A DNA stretch of 22,797 nt, from positions 1 through 22,797 of IMG/VR virus record IMGVR_UViG_3300020733_000083. One strand, written 5' to 3'. A program made the translations under genes and the position numbers. Of the stretch, positions 1-6,039 are shown one piece after another. Positions within the stretch are counted from its first letter, which is position 1. Each line of letters starts with the position of its first letter. Under the pieces are notes generated by a model. That model searched no databases and was not told where the DNA came from. It saw only the letters and a list, made by a program, of their open reading frames with translations. This DNA is from a virus.

Positions 1-15
1 AAAGTAGCGTTTCAT
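1..15 (-). CDS. Start of a further small gene, cut by the left edge
   Basis: An ATG at 15..13 opens a frame (M-K-R-Y-F) that runs off the left edge. It is preceded by AAGGGG at a suitable distance (AAGGGGACAAGA then ATG), in the same sequence context as the starts at 279 and 407. Only five codons are visible, so nothing can be said about the product. The call rests on the repeated ribosome-binding context. Confidence 0.4.
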
Positions 16-36
16 TCTTGTCCCCTTACTCGGATT
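13..36 (-). repeat. Junction repeat, copy 1
   Basis: Read on the minus strand this is AATCCGAGTAAGGGGACAAG followed by AATG. It is nearly identical to 405-428 and to the core of 277-296. It supplies the Shine-Dalgarno sequence and start for the gene leaving the left edge. In one frame it also reads R-V-R-G-Q-E-stop, like the C-termini of the two neighbouring small genes, but here that frame is not part of an intact gene. Confidence 0.75.
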
Positions 37-48
37 GATTCATCAACT

Positions 49-279
49 TCATACGATTGACCCCGCTAAGTCACAAAGTCTGTCGTAATCTCTGTAATGC
101 AAGTTATCCAAAATGTGGTTGCATTGTGTTTTGTAATATCCCCATTCCATTAATGCTTGCCATGAATTAAATTCATCGTCTTGTTCCAAAAATTCATAAG
201 ATTCAAACAAATTACTTGATGCAATATGTCTGTAAATACAGTAATCTTTGTATTTTTGTAAAAGTTCTTTGTCTGTCAT
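49..279 (-). CDS. Hypothetical small protein, 76 aa
   Basis: A 76-aa soluble, acidic and aromatic-rich protein beginning MTDKELL with no recognised domain, Cys cluster or membrane segment. It starts at an ATG placed just after AAGGGGACAAGA, and its ATG overlaps the stop of the upstream 43-aa gene (ATGA), so translation is probably coupled. An ungapped hand alignment with the 75-aa protein at 928-1155 shares M-T-D, L-L, D-Y, R, A, D-E, L, W and Y at equivalent positions (about 18 of 60), suggesting the two are diverged duplicates. Function unknown. Confidence 0.7.
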   Translation of the reverse strand: MTDKELLQKYKDYCIYRHIASSNLFESYEFLEQDDEFNSWQALMEWGYYKTQCNHILDNLHYRDYDRLCDLAGSIV

Positions 280-407
280 TCTTGTCCCCTTGCTCGACGT
301 GCAATCAATGCGCTGTCACGCAATTCTTTGCCAAATGCTAAACGCAACAAGTCAAACCATGTAAATTCAACGATGTCACTCTTGAATGGTTGTGGTGTAA
401 ATTTCAT
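276..407 (-). CDS. Hypothetical small protein, 43 aa
   Basis: A 43-aa frame starting MKFTPQPF and ending A-R-G-Q-E. Its ATG (407..405) overlaps the TGA of the upstream 77-aa gene, and its own TGA overlaps the ATG of the 76-aa gene, so it fills the gap exactly. AAGGGGGCAAGA precedes the start. The last residues match the C-terminus of the 77-aa neighbour because both genes end inside copies of the same junction repeat, so this protein may be a recombinant of an unrelated N-terminus with that tail. Function unknown. Confidence 0.65.
   Translation of the reverse strand: MKFTPQPFKSDIVEFTWFDLLRLAFGKELRDSALIARRARGQE
277..296 (-). repeat. Junction repeat, copy 2
   Basis: On the minus strand CGAGCAAGGGGACAAG followed by AATG. 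It encodes A-R-G-Q-E-stop at the end of the 43-aa gene while providing the ribosome-binding site and start of the 76-aa gene. Same element as 13-36 and 405-428. Confidence 0.75.
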
Positions 408-637
408 TCTTGCCCCCTTGCTCGGATTGCGTTGGCGCAAATTAGTTCAACTCGTAGTGTGTAGTAGTCGCTTATGCTGTCCATGCCATCACATATCTTT
501 GCACACGCCTCACGCTCTTTAGCTGTTGCACGTTCCTCCACCAGTTTGGCAAAGGCTTCAATCCGTGTATCAAACTTTGCATGATGCTCGTCATAACCAG
601 CCTGTCTAGCCAATTCAATAATTTCATCTTGTGTCAT
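404..637 (-). CDS. Conserved small phage protein, 77 aa
   Basis: A 77-aa protein starting MTQDEIIELARQAG, with a central Lys/Glu/Ala-rich helix (about residues 28-47) containing E-R-E-A-C-A-K, and ending A-I-R-A-R-G-Q-E. This arrangement resembles a family of short uncharacterised proteins common in phages of proteobacteria; I recall the pattern but have not searched. The ATG at 637 overlaps the stop of the upstream 29-aa frame (ATGA), and GAGG lies about 10 nt upstream. No catalytic motif is visible. Function unknown. Confidence 0.8.
   Translation of the reverse strand: MTQDEIIELARQAGYDEHHAKFDTRIEAFAKLVEERATAKEREACAKICDGMDSISDYYTLRVELICANAIRARGQE
405..428 (-). repeat. Junction repeat, copy 3
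   Basis: On the minus strand AATCCGAGCAAGGGGGCAAG followed by AATG. It codes for the end of the 77-aa protein (I-R-A-R-G-Q-E) and acts as ribosome-binding site for the 43-aa gene. It differs from copy 1 at only two positions across the element. Confidence 0.75.
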
Positions 638-723
638 AGCGGTGCGTCCTCGTAGTTGTCAGGGTTGAACTTCGGTGGTTTGTTGTTGTCTTTGTTGTTT
701 GGGAATTGCGGGAAAGGCCACAT
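634..723 (-). CDS. Hypothetical mini-protein, 29 aa
   Basis: A 29-aa frame starting MWPFPQF, rich in Asn, Pro and Lys. Its ATG (723..721) lies one base after the TGA of the 68-aa gene, and its own TGA overlaps the ATG of the 77-aa gene. A longer version of the frame reaching 825 exists, but it would lie inside the 68-aa gene, so the internal ATG is preferred. There is no strong Shine-Dalgarno sequence, and translation may rely on coupling. Function unknown. Confidence 0.55.
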   Translation of the reverse strand: MWPFPQFPNNKDNNKPPKFNPDNYEDAPL

Positions 724-724
724 A

Positions 725-931
725 TCACACCTGCACATTCTTGACTGCCCAAGTGCAGGCGTACACAATTTCGTTGGCATACGGGTCGTTGCCTTCTTTG
801 GCTTCGCATGCCGCAACGCACGCATCTTTCATAGCCTCAGCCCCAAGCTCATAGGCGTTGGTCATGGCCATCACGGTATTGGGGTCGCATCCAGTGATAC
901 GCAGCGTATTGATCAATTCTTGTTTAGTCAT
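725..931 (-). CDS. Hypothetical small protein, 68 aa
   Basis: A 68-aa protein starting MTKQELINTL, predicted helical, with Cys residues in C-V-A-A-C and near the C-terminus. The ATG at 931 overlaps the upstream stop (ATGA), with GAGAGG six bases before the spacer ends. An in-frame TTG two codons earlier is less likely to be the start. It is one link in a chain of coupled small genes. No recognised domain. Confidence 0.75.
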   Translation of the reverse strand: MTKQELINTLRITGCDPNTVMAMTNAYELGAEAMKDACVAACEAKEGNDPYANEIVYACTWAVKNVQV

Positions 932-1155
932 ACCCAACCTCTCAAAATATTCATTGCTTTCATTTCTTTGCCCAACAACATGCCAAACAAAAAGTTGCTA
1001 TCTTCCAAATATTCAACCCAAGCAAACAAATTGTCATAGCCGAGCAGTTCGTCGCCTTCTGCAAAAGCTTTTTTAGCGTCTATCAAAGCCGCTGTAGCCA
1101 ACCACCGCACATAGTAATAGTCAGCCAATAACATCAAAAGCGCGTCATCAGTCAT
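928..1155 (-). CDS. Hypothetical small protein, 75 aa
   Basis: A 75-aa protein starting MTDDALLMLLADYYYVRW, rich in Leu, Ala and aromatics but without a clear membrane segment. AAAGGGGGCGACAA precedes the ATG, which overlaps the stop of the upstream 37-aa gene. It aligns without gaps to the 76-aa protein at 49-279 (about 18 identities in 60 by eye), so the two look like a diverged duplicated pair. Function unknown. Confidence 0.75.
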   Translation of the reverse strand: MTDDALLMLLADYYYVRWLATAALIDAKKAFAEGDELLGYDNLFAWVEYLEDSNFLFGMLLGKEMKAMNILRGWV

Positions 1156-1265
1156 TTGTCGCCCCCTTTGTGCAGGTCAAGCATCCAATACAACGCGCCT
1201 ACGAAAGCGCCAATGCCCAGCGCCATTACAGCCACAAGCGCAAAAATGTTTATCAAGTCGTCCAT
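1152..1265 (-). CDS. Small single-span membrane protein, 37 aa
   Basis: A 37-aa frame starting MDDLINIFALV, with one hydrophobic stretch at about residues 5-30 and a short charged tail (H-K-G-G-D-K). AAAGGG lies upstream of the ATG, and its TGA overlaps the ATG of the 75-aa gene. It fills an otherwise empty gap. A membrane-inserted micro-protein among early accessory genes could modulate the host envelope, but that is inference only. Confidence 0.65.
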   Translation of the reverse strand: MDDLINIFALVAVMALGIGAFVGALYWMLDLHKGGDK

Positions 1266-1285
1266 GTTGAGCCCTTTGTAAAAAG

Positions 1286-1522
1286 TTATTTGATTTGGTG
1301 GTAGTCTTCTGCCCAACGCACCACTTGCTCCAAACTTTCCCAGCGGTCTCCGTGGTGCTTTTTGATGTGGTCGATCGGCATAGGAGCGTTGAGCTTTTGC
1401 ATCATGCGGTCAGCTTTGCTCTCGCCAATGTGTACGGCAATTGCCTTGAGTTCGGCAGGCGTCAGATTCTCAAACACCCATTCATCGGTCTTTGGATCCC
1501 ACCGCGCTTGTGCTGGATTCAT
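1286..1522 (-). CDS. Hypothetical protein, 78 aa, first gene after the operator-promoter
   Basis: A 78-aa protein starting MNPAQARWDP, with paired Trp residues near the C-terminus (W-E-S-L-E-Q-V-V-R-W). The start at 1522 is chosen because AAAGGA lies seven bases upstream. A longer frame reaching 1570 would run back through the promoter at 1551-1586. As the first gene after that promoter it is probably strongly and early expressed. No known domain recognised. Confidence 0.75.
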   Translation of the reverse strand: MNPAQARWDPKTDEWVFENLTPAELKAIAVHIGESKADRMMQKLNAPMPIDHIKKHHGDRWESLEQVVRWAEDYHQIK

Positions 1523-1550
1523 TGCAATGTCCTTTACTGAAGTTGATTGA

Positions 1551-1586
1551 GCCTGAATCATATAGCACAATGATTCAGGCTGTCAA
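1551..1586 (-). promoter_or_regulatory. Strong promoter with overlapping palindromic operator
   Basis: On the minus strand TTGACA (1586..1581), a 16-base spacer, then an extended -10 TGC-TATATG (-10 hexamer 1564..1559). Between and across these lies a perfect inverted repeat, GCCTGAATCA (1551-1560) and TGATTCAGGC (1571-1580), with a 10-base spacer. The palindrome covers the -10 and the spacer, as expected for a repressor operator. Transcription would begin near 1552, giving a leader of about 30 bases before the gene at 1522. Function is inferred from sequence only. Confidence 0.7.
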
Positions 1587-1600
1587 GAAGTTTTTGACAG
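1580..1600. repeat. Second inverted repeat upstream of the promoter
   Basis: CTGTCAA (1580-1586) and TTGACAG (1594-1600) form perfect 7-bp arms around GAAGTTT. One arm contains the -35 hexamer, and the repeat abuts the operator palindrome at 1551-1580. It could be a second regulator site or a hairpin just after the primase-helicase stop at 1607. It lacks a following T-run on the minus strand, so it is a poor intrinsic terminator for that gene. Confidence 0.6.
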
Positions 1601-1606
1601 ATATTT

Positions 1607-3925
1607 TTATGCAGCTTTTTTCTGCATATTGACCACGACGTTTTTGGCCTCGATGGGCGTTTCAATCATGCGGCGCAGCTCGGATTTGCTATGGGTTTCG
1701 GCAATCTCTGGGGCACAGAAGATGCGTTTTTTGTTGGGGAAATCGGTAGAAGCGATGCGCCCCATGTCCTTCCAACCAGCTTCTTTGAGCGCGTGCAGCA
1801 GCGCGGCTTGAGGGATCTTTGTGCCGCTGGGCGCCACGCCCGTGAGCCGATCGCATACGCTGTGGAATGGGCTGCCGATCATGCCGCGCTGGAACTCGCC
1901 CAAACGGTTGCGCAACATCTCCACAATGAACGACTCGGCCATGCTCATGCCGTGCTCCACCAAGTTCATCTTGAACTCGGTCATCATCGGTGTTTCGGAT
2001 GGGTTGAACTTGGACACATCGCGGTTTTTGAGCCACAAGGCCACAGCCTGAAAGCCCCCAGCGTGGTACCAATCCCACATTGCCTTGGCGCGGTCTGCGG
2101 CCATGCGCGGGGCTTGCGACCAAACGCAGAACCAGCGACGATCTTGTGAAGGCAAGGAAATTGGCACAGGGTCATTGGAAAATGCCAACACAAACGTGCG
2201 GTTGACCATCATGTAAGGGTGCAGCCCCTTGCGGTTGATGGGTAGCATGTCGGGCGGCGCCGCAATGATGGGCTTGAGCTTATTGGCCAATGCCCTGCGG
2301 GTGGCCGCGTCGGGTTCTTTCAATTCGTTGATCAAAAGGATTTCAGATTCAAGCTGATAGCCCCACTGCGAATTCACGCTGTCGCTGTCCATGATCCCAC
2401 GGTTGCGCAGGTTGGCGCCGCAGACCGACCAAATAAACGGTGCCCACATCGTATCTTTGCCCGAACCCTCATCGCCGCCGTGCAAAATAGCGTGGTTGAT
2501 CTTGATGTGTGGGTTTTGCAGCTTAAACGCCATGACGTTGAAGATGTGCTCAAGCTCCGTGTCGTTAGGGATAAGCTCACGGCAATGCGCCAGCCAAGGC
2601 TCGATGTCCGAAGGCGTCACGCCTGACAAATCTGGCCGCGCGTCGCGCCAGCGGTTGCCGTAGAGCTGGCCGTCGCGTTTGAGCAGCACGCCGTCGCCGG
2701 GGGCGTAAGTGATGCCCACCAGCGCCTGCGCGTTGCGGCGGTCGCGGTTCTCATCAAAACACACCGACGCCTCGATGCGCCTGCCCGTGTGGATAGACTT
2801 GCAGCTTATATGGCGGTACAGGGCGTTGAAGGTGCTGCGAGAAATTTCGCGGCGCTCCACTTGGTCGAAGTACGCATCATCATCTTGGATATAGGCGAAG
2901 CGCCCATACCAATCATCTTTTTGCATCCGGCCAAGTTCTTTTTGCTCTATCTCAGCGATCGCTTCATCGGCAGTCGCCTGAAACATGTCCGAGGGCTGGA
3001 TCTTCGCCAGCGCCTCGCCCATTTTCTCGCTCAACAACTCTGAGCGTATGCCGGGCTCATGCTTAGGTGCACCCAATGTCGTCAGCCATTCAAGATATGC
3101 CCGTGAATTCAGCCCTTCGCAGGAGCTGTGGTAACAGCAAAACGACCGATGGATCGGGTTGTACCGCGCCATTGGATTGCCGTCACTGTGCTTGTCGGCT
3201 TGTGGGCAGAGCACGCCAGCCCAGCCGGACATATTGGGGCGCTCAAACAACATGGCGTTGTCGGCCACGAAATTGAGGATTTCATCGTCGCCGTCGTCTT
3301 CAAGCTTGACACCGCGCATGGTGGCGCTGTCTGCGTCGCCGGGCACCACGCCCAAAGCGTTGCAGATTTGGTCAAGCGTGAACTCGCGCTCGGGGTGGAA
3401 CTCCACCAACTTGGATTCAAAGAAATCTTTGCCCGCTTTCAGGTTGACCGAGCCGGGGATGCGGAAGTTGCGCACGGCGTTGATCGCGCCCTTGTCGGTG
3501 AACCCAGCTTCGGCGACGGCTTTGATGGCTGCGGCAAATTCGCCTTTAGTGGGCTGCTCGGAAAATGTGTAGCCCCATTGATAGTTGCCGGGCGAAGTCT
3601 CCATGATCCAAGTCGGCTCAATGGGCGGCGTCTTGGATTTGGTGCCCACGTCGTCAAGCACCATGACCAACACATATTCGCAGTTGGCGGCGCTGGCCGA
3701 GGGCTTGTTGCCCGCAAAGCGATCCAAAATAAAACAGCCCGTGTTGGCGTAAAACGCCGAACCGGGCTTGACGATGTGATCTGGCGGGAAGGCTGGCCAA
3801 ACGTATTTTGGCGTGCCGTCGTTGTGCAGTACAGGCTCTCCGTCCTTGCGTACTGGTTTTTGTTGAACGAGCAAAACCGTCTCGCCCTCTGGGGCAAGAC
3901 CCGCGATATAATCGATGAACTCCAA
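1607..3925 (-). CDS. Primase / SF3-type helicase fusion (DUF5906-like), 772 aa
   Basis: Replication primase-helicase. The N-terminal part looks like an archaeo-eukaryotic-type (RepB-like) primase: L-D-D-V-G near residue 90, S-P-G-N-Y-Q-W near 111-117 and R-N-F-R-I-P-G near 152-158. A Cys/His cluster follows (C240, C263, C264, H266, C269) and may bind zinc. The C-terminal half is a helicase of the DUF5906/SF3 type, with Walker A G-G-D-E-G-S-G-K-D-T at about 483-492, Walker B E-I-L-L-I-N-E at about 528-534, and S-N-D-P-V-P followed by Q-D-R-R-W-F. The start is a TTG at 3925, seven bases after AAAGGAG; no ATG lies in frame nearby. It would make primers and unwind DNA for the adjacent polymerase. 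Confidence 0.9.
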   Translation of the reverse strand: MEFIDYIAGLAPEGETVLLVQQKPVRKDGEPVLHNDGTPKYVWPAFPPDHIVKPGSAFYANTGCFILDRFAGNKPSASAANCEYVLVMVLDDVGTKSKTPPIEPTWIMETSPGNYQWGYTFSEQPTKGEFAAAIKAVAEAGFTDKGAINAVRNFRIPGSVNLKAGKDFFESKLVEFHPEREFTLDQICNALGVVPGDADSATMRGVKLEDDGDDEILNFVADNAMLFERPNMSGWAGVLCPQADKHSDGNPMARYNPIHRSFCCYHSSCEGLNSRAYLEWLTTLGAPKHEPGIRSELLSEKMGEALAKIQPSDMFQATADEAIAEIEQKELGRMQKDDWYGRFAYIQDDDAYFDQVERREISRSTFNALYRHISCKSIHTGRRIEASVCFDENRDRRNAQALVGITYAPGDGVLLKRDGQLYGNRWRDARPDLSGVTPSDIEPWLAHCRELIPNDTELEHIFNVMAFKLQNPHIKINHAILHGGDEGSGKDTMWAPFIWSVCGANLRNRGIMDSDSVNSQWGYQLESEILLINELKEPDAATRRALANKLKPIIAAPPDMLPINRKGLHPYMMVNRTFVLAFSNDPVPISLPSQDRRWFCVWSQAPRMAADRAKAMWDWYHAGGFQAVALWLKNRDVSKFNPSETPMMTEFKMNLVEHGMSMAESFIVEMLRNRLGEFQRGMIGSPFHSVCDRLTGVAPSGTKIPQAALLHALKEAGWKDMGRIASTDFPNKKRIFCAPEIAETHSKSELRRMIETPIEAKNVVVNMQKKAA

Positions 3926-3944
3926 GTCATTTCTCCTTTGTTTG

Positions 3945-3972
3945 CGCCCGTCTACCAACGGGCGTTTTCTTT
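3945..3972 (+). terminator. Hairpin plus T-run, oriented against the operon
   Basis: CGCCCGT (3945-3951) and ACGGGCG (3958-3964) form a perfect GC-rich 7-bp stem with a 6-base loop, followed on the plus strand by TTTTCTTT. This is a typical intrinsic terminator for plus-strand transcription, yet both flanking genes are on the minus strand. On the minus strand no T-run follows, so it would act there only as a hairpin between polymerase and primase, just upstream of the primase ribosome-binding site. Confidence 0.55.
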
Positions 3973-5941
3973 ACTTGCCGTAACGCTCCATCACCTTAAT
4001 ATCGGCGTTCAATGGCAAGCCCTGTGCCCATTCGGGCGGCGTACACATCACTCGTTTCATTTCGGCGACAACAGCATCAGGTTGATTGGTTTCGACAACG
4101 ATTTCATCGTGCACGTGCAGCACGACGTCATCGATGTTGCGAAGAGAATGCCGCAGGATGTCATTCGCTGCGGCTTGTGTGATATTTTCACATGCAAGCC
4201 CTTTCCACAATCTTGCACGTGGCCATTCTTTTGCTTCAGCGGCAGGCTTCCAAGCAGCTTTTGCATAGGTAACGGCATCATCTTCCAAACGTGCGAAGGG
4301 ATAACATAGTACTCGACCAGAAGGCAATGCGTACCATAGGTGAACCCCATCAAACATATAGGTTACTCGCCCTGCTGAGAACTCAGCATTTGGATTACGC
4401 ATGGCTCTGGTGTAAGCTTCTTCCAGCTGTTGCCAGAATCTCACCGCCCAAGGATTCGCGCGGCGCCACGCATCAACAGTGCGACGAGAATCAGACTCAG
4501 GAAGAATGATTCCGTAATTACGACCCATAGCGGTAAAAGCGCCAACACCACCGCCATACCCGCAACTAAGAATAGCAACCTTACCAATTTGACGGCGTTC
4601 AGAACCACCAGTTTGCTCAATTTCATCTTCGATCTCACTTTCAGGGCAATGGAAAATACCTGCGGCCTCGCGGATATAAATGTCCCGACCTGAGCGAAAC
4701 ACATTCAGCACTTCTTCAGCGCGGTCATGGTTGGAGCACCAAGGATTCATGCGCGCTTCAATGGCAGACCAATCGGCCACGACAAACACTTTGCCCTTGG
4801 CCGGAACCATCGCCGGACGCAACATGCCTTTGAGCACATCGGTCACACGGTTGCCAAACTGCGGCACGATTTTGCCCTTGGCCACCATGACGTCACGCAC
4901 GCGCTGAGGCTCTTTGGCGCATTTGCGCGTGAAGTTGTGCACCTGTAAGCCCATGCTCGAAGCCCTACCCGTGGCGCTGCCGCCATTGAACATGAACGCT
5001 CCGCGCACGCGCTGATCCTCAAAGTCAGCCAACGATGCCATGCGTCGGAACTTGGCCACAGACGACGCCCACAGATCGTCGGCGCATTGAATCACGTCAG
5101 CCACGTGAGGTGGAATCTCATCGGGATTTTCATCCGCAAACACAAGTAAGTTAGCGCGTACTGACTTATCAATGGAGTATTTGCGTTCGCCGTCTTTGTA
5201 GCTCTCCATCATTTTCTTGGCTTCATCGCCCACGCGCTCCAACACCCATTGACGCATTCTGGGGCTTCGCACGCTGGTGATCTCGCCTTCGGTAATGTCT
5301 TGCACCAGCGTTTCGATGTCTTCGAGCTCGATGGTGGCGTAATACATGGCGGCTTGCGCCAAGTCCACATCCACGCGCACGCCACGGTCGTTGATGCGCT
5401 CGTTGATGTGGTAGTCCAACAGCTCCAAGTCTGTAAGCTGGCGCTGCATTTGACTGTTCTCGCGCATGGCACGAACGTCTTGTTCACAATAATCAACCAT
5501 CTCTTGCATGAGCTTGGGGTCTTCGTTGAACTCGCCATCTTGATTGGGGATGGACAGCAACCGGATCAATTGCGAACCGCGAAAGTCTTTGCGCATCCCA
5601 GCGCCAATAAATCGCCCTACGTCATCCAGTGAGCCGGGGGCGCAGTTGGCGCGCGCTTGAGCAGCTGTGCAATAGAACTGCTCCAGCTTGAAATTGATTT
5701 GTAAAACATACCAGAAGATCAGTCGCTCGAACGCAGCGTTGTGCGCGCGGATCTGACCTTTGAATTCTTTGACCTCTTTTGGAAAAGGTTGGCCGGGCAC
5801 CCATGTGACGACATCTTCGTCGTCAAAGGCGTAGGACATGCAAAGCACCTCAGTGCTAAGGTCTTGGGCATAGTTGTATGCGCCGTGGATGAGTAGATTG
5901 CAACGACTTCGTGTTTCAAAGTCAAGCCATAAAACAGACAT
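3971..5941 (-). CDS. Family A DNA polymerase with 3'-5' exonuclease domain, 656 aa
   Basis: Replicative DNA polymerase. Exonuclease motifs are intact: D7-F-E9, H-N-A-A-F-E around 67-72, and Y151-C-E-Q-D155. Polymerase motif A is A-D390-W-S-A-I-E-A-R, motif B is R450-Q-I-G-K454 followed by Y462-G463, and motif C is H611-D612-E613. No 5'-nuclease domain is present, as is usual for phage polymerases. GAGG lies upstream of the ATG. It sits between the ssDNA-binding candidate and the primase-helicase in one operon. A gap of 98 bases with an inverted repeat precedes it. All key residues are present, so it should be active. Confidence 0.95.
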   Translation of the reverse strand: MSVLWLDFETRSRCNLLIHGAYNYAQDLSTEVLCMSYAFDDEDVVTWVPGQPFPKEVKEFKGQIRAHNAAFERLIFWYVLQINFKLEQFYCTAAQARANCAPGSLDDVGRFIGAGMRKDFRGSQLIRLLSIPNQDGEFNEDPKLMQEMVDYCEQDVRAMRENSQMQRQLTDLELLDYHINERINDRGVRVDVDLAQAAMYYATIELEDIETLVQDITEGEITSVRSPRMRQWVLERVGDEAKKMMESYKDGERKYSIDKSVRANLLVFADENPDEIPPHVADVIQCADDLWASSVAKFRRMASLADFEDQRVRGAFMFNGGSATGRASSMGLQVHNFTRKCAKEPQRVRDVMVAKGKIVPQFGNRVTDVLKGMLRPAMVPAKGKVFVVADWSAIEARMNPWCSNHDRAEEVLNVFRSGRDIYIREAAGIFHCPESEIEDEIEQTGGSERRQIGKVAILSCGYGGGVGAFTAMGRNYGIILPESDSRRTVDAWRRANPWAVRFWQQLEEAYTRAMRNPNAEFSAGRVTYMFDGVHLWYALPSGRVLCYPFARLEDDAVTYAKAAWKPAAEAKEWPRARLWKGLACENITQAAANDILRHSLRNIDDVVLHVHDEIVVETNQPDAVVAEMKRVMCTPPEWAQGLPLNADIKVMERYGK

Positions 5942-5970
5942 GAGTGTGAGCCCTCGGAAAATAAGGTACG

Positions 5971-6026
5971 GCTATTCAGGAGAGTGGCAGGTGCTAACGC
6001 TTATACAAGCCGAATTCCTGAATAGC
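5971..6026. repeat. 11-bp inverted repeat with 34-base loop upstream of the polymerase gene
   Basis: GCTATTCAGGA (5971-5981) and TCCTGAATAGC (6016-6026) are perfect complementary arms in the 98-base gap between the ssDNA-binding candidate and the polymerase. On the minus strand the loop contains TTGTATAAG, which resembles an extended -10 element, but no good -35 is seen. It may be an RNA hairpin controlling polymerase expression or a protein-binding site. It is the longest non-coding gap in the replication operon. Confidence 0.65.
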
Positions 6027-6039
6027 TTTCCCCGATCAA

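Noticed and set aside
634-825. Longer 63-codon version of the 29-aa frame
   Set aside because: It would overlap the 68-aa gene by 100 bases with a low-complexity Arg/Lys/Thr N-terminus; the internal ATG right after the 68-aa stop is a better start.
656-1039. Plus-strand open frames opposite the small left-edge genes
   Set aside because: They run antisense to a chain of genes linked by ATGA overlaps and have no ribosome-binding sites or coherent composition.
3128-4309. Long plus-strand open frame of 393 codons across the primase and polymerase genes
   Set aside because: It lies antisense to two genes with complete catalytic motifs, spans their junction, and its translation has no recognisable domain or ribosome-binding site; it reflects codon bias of the real genes.
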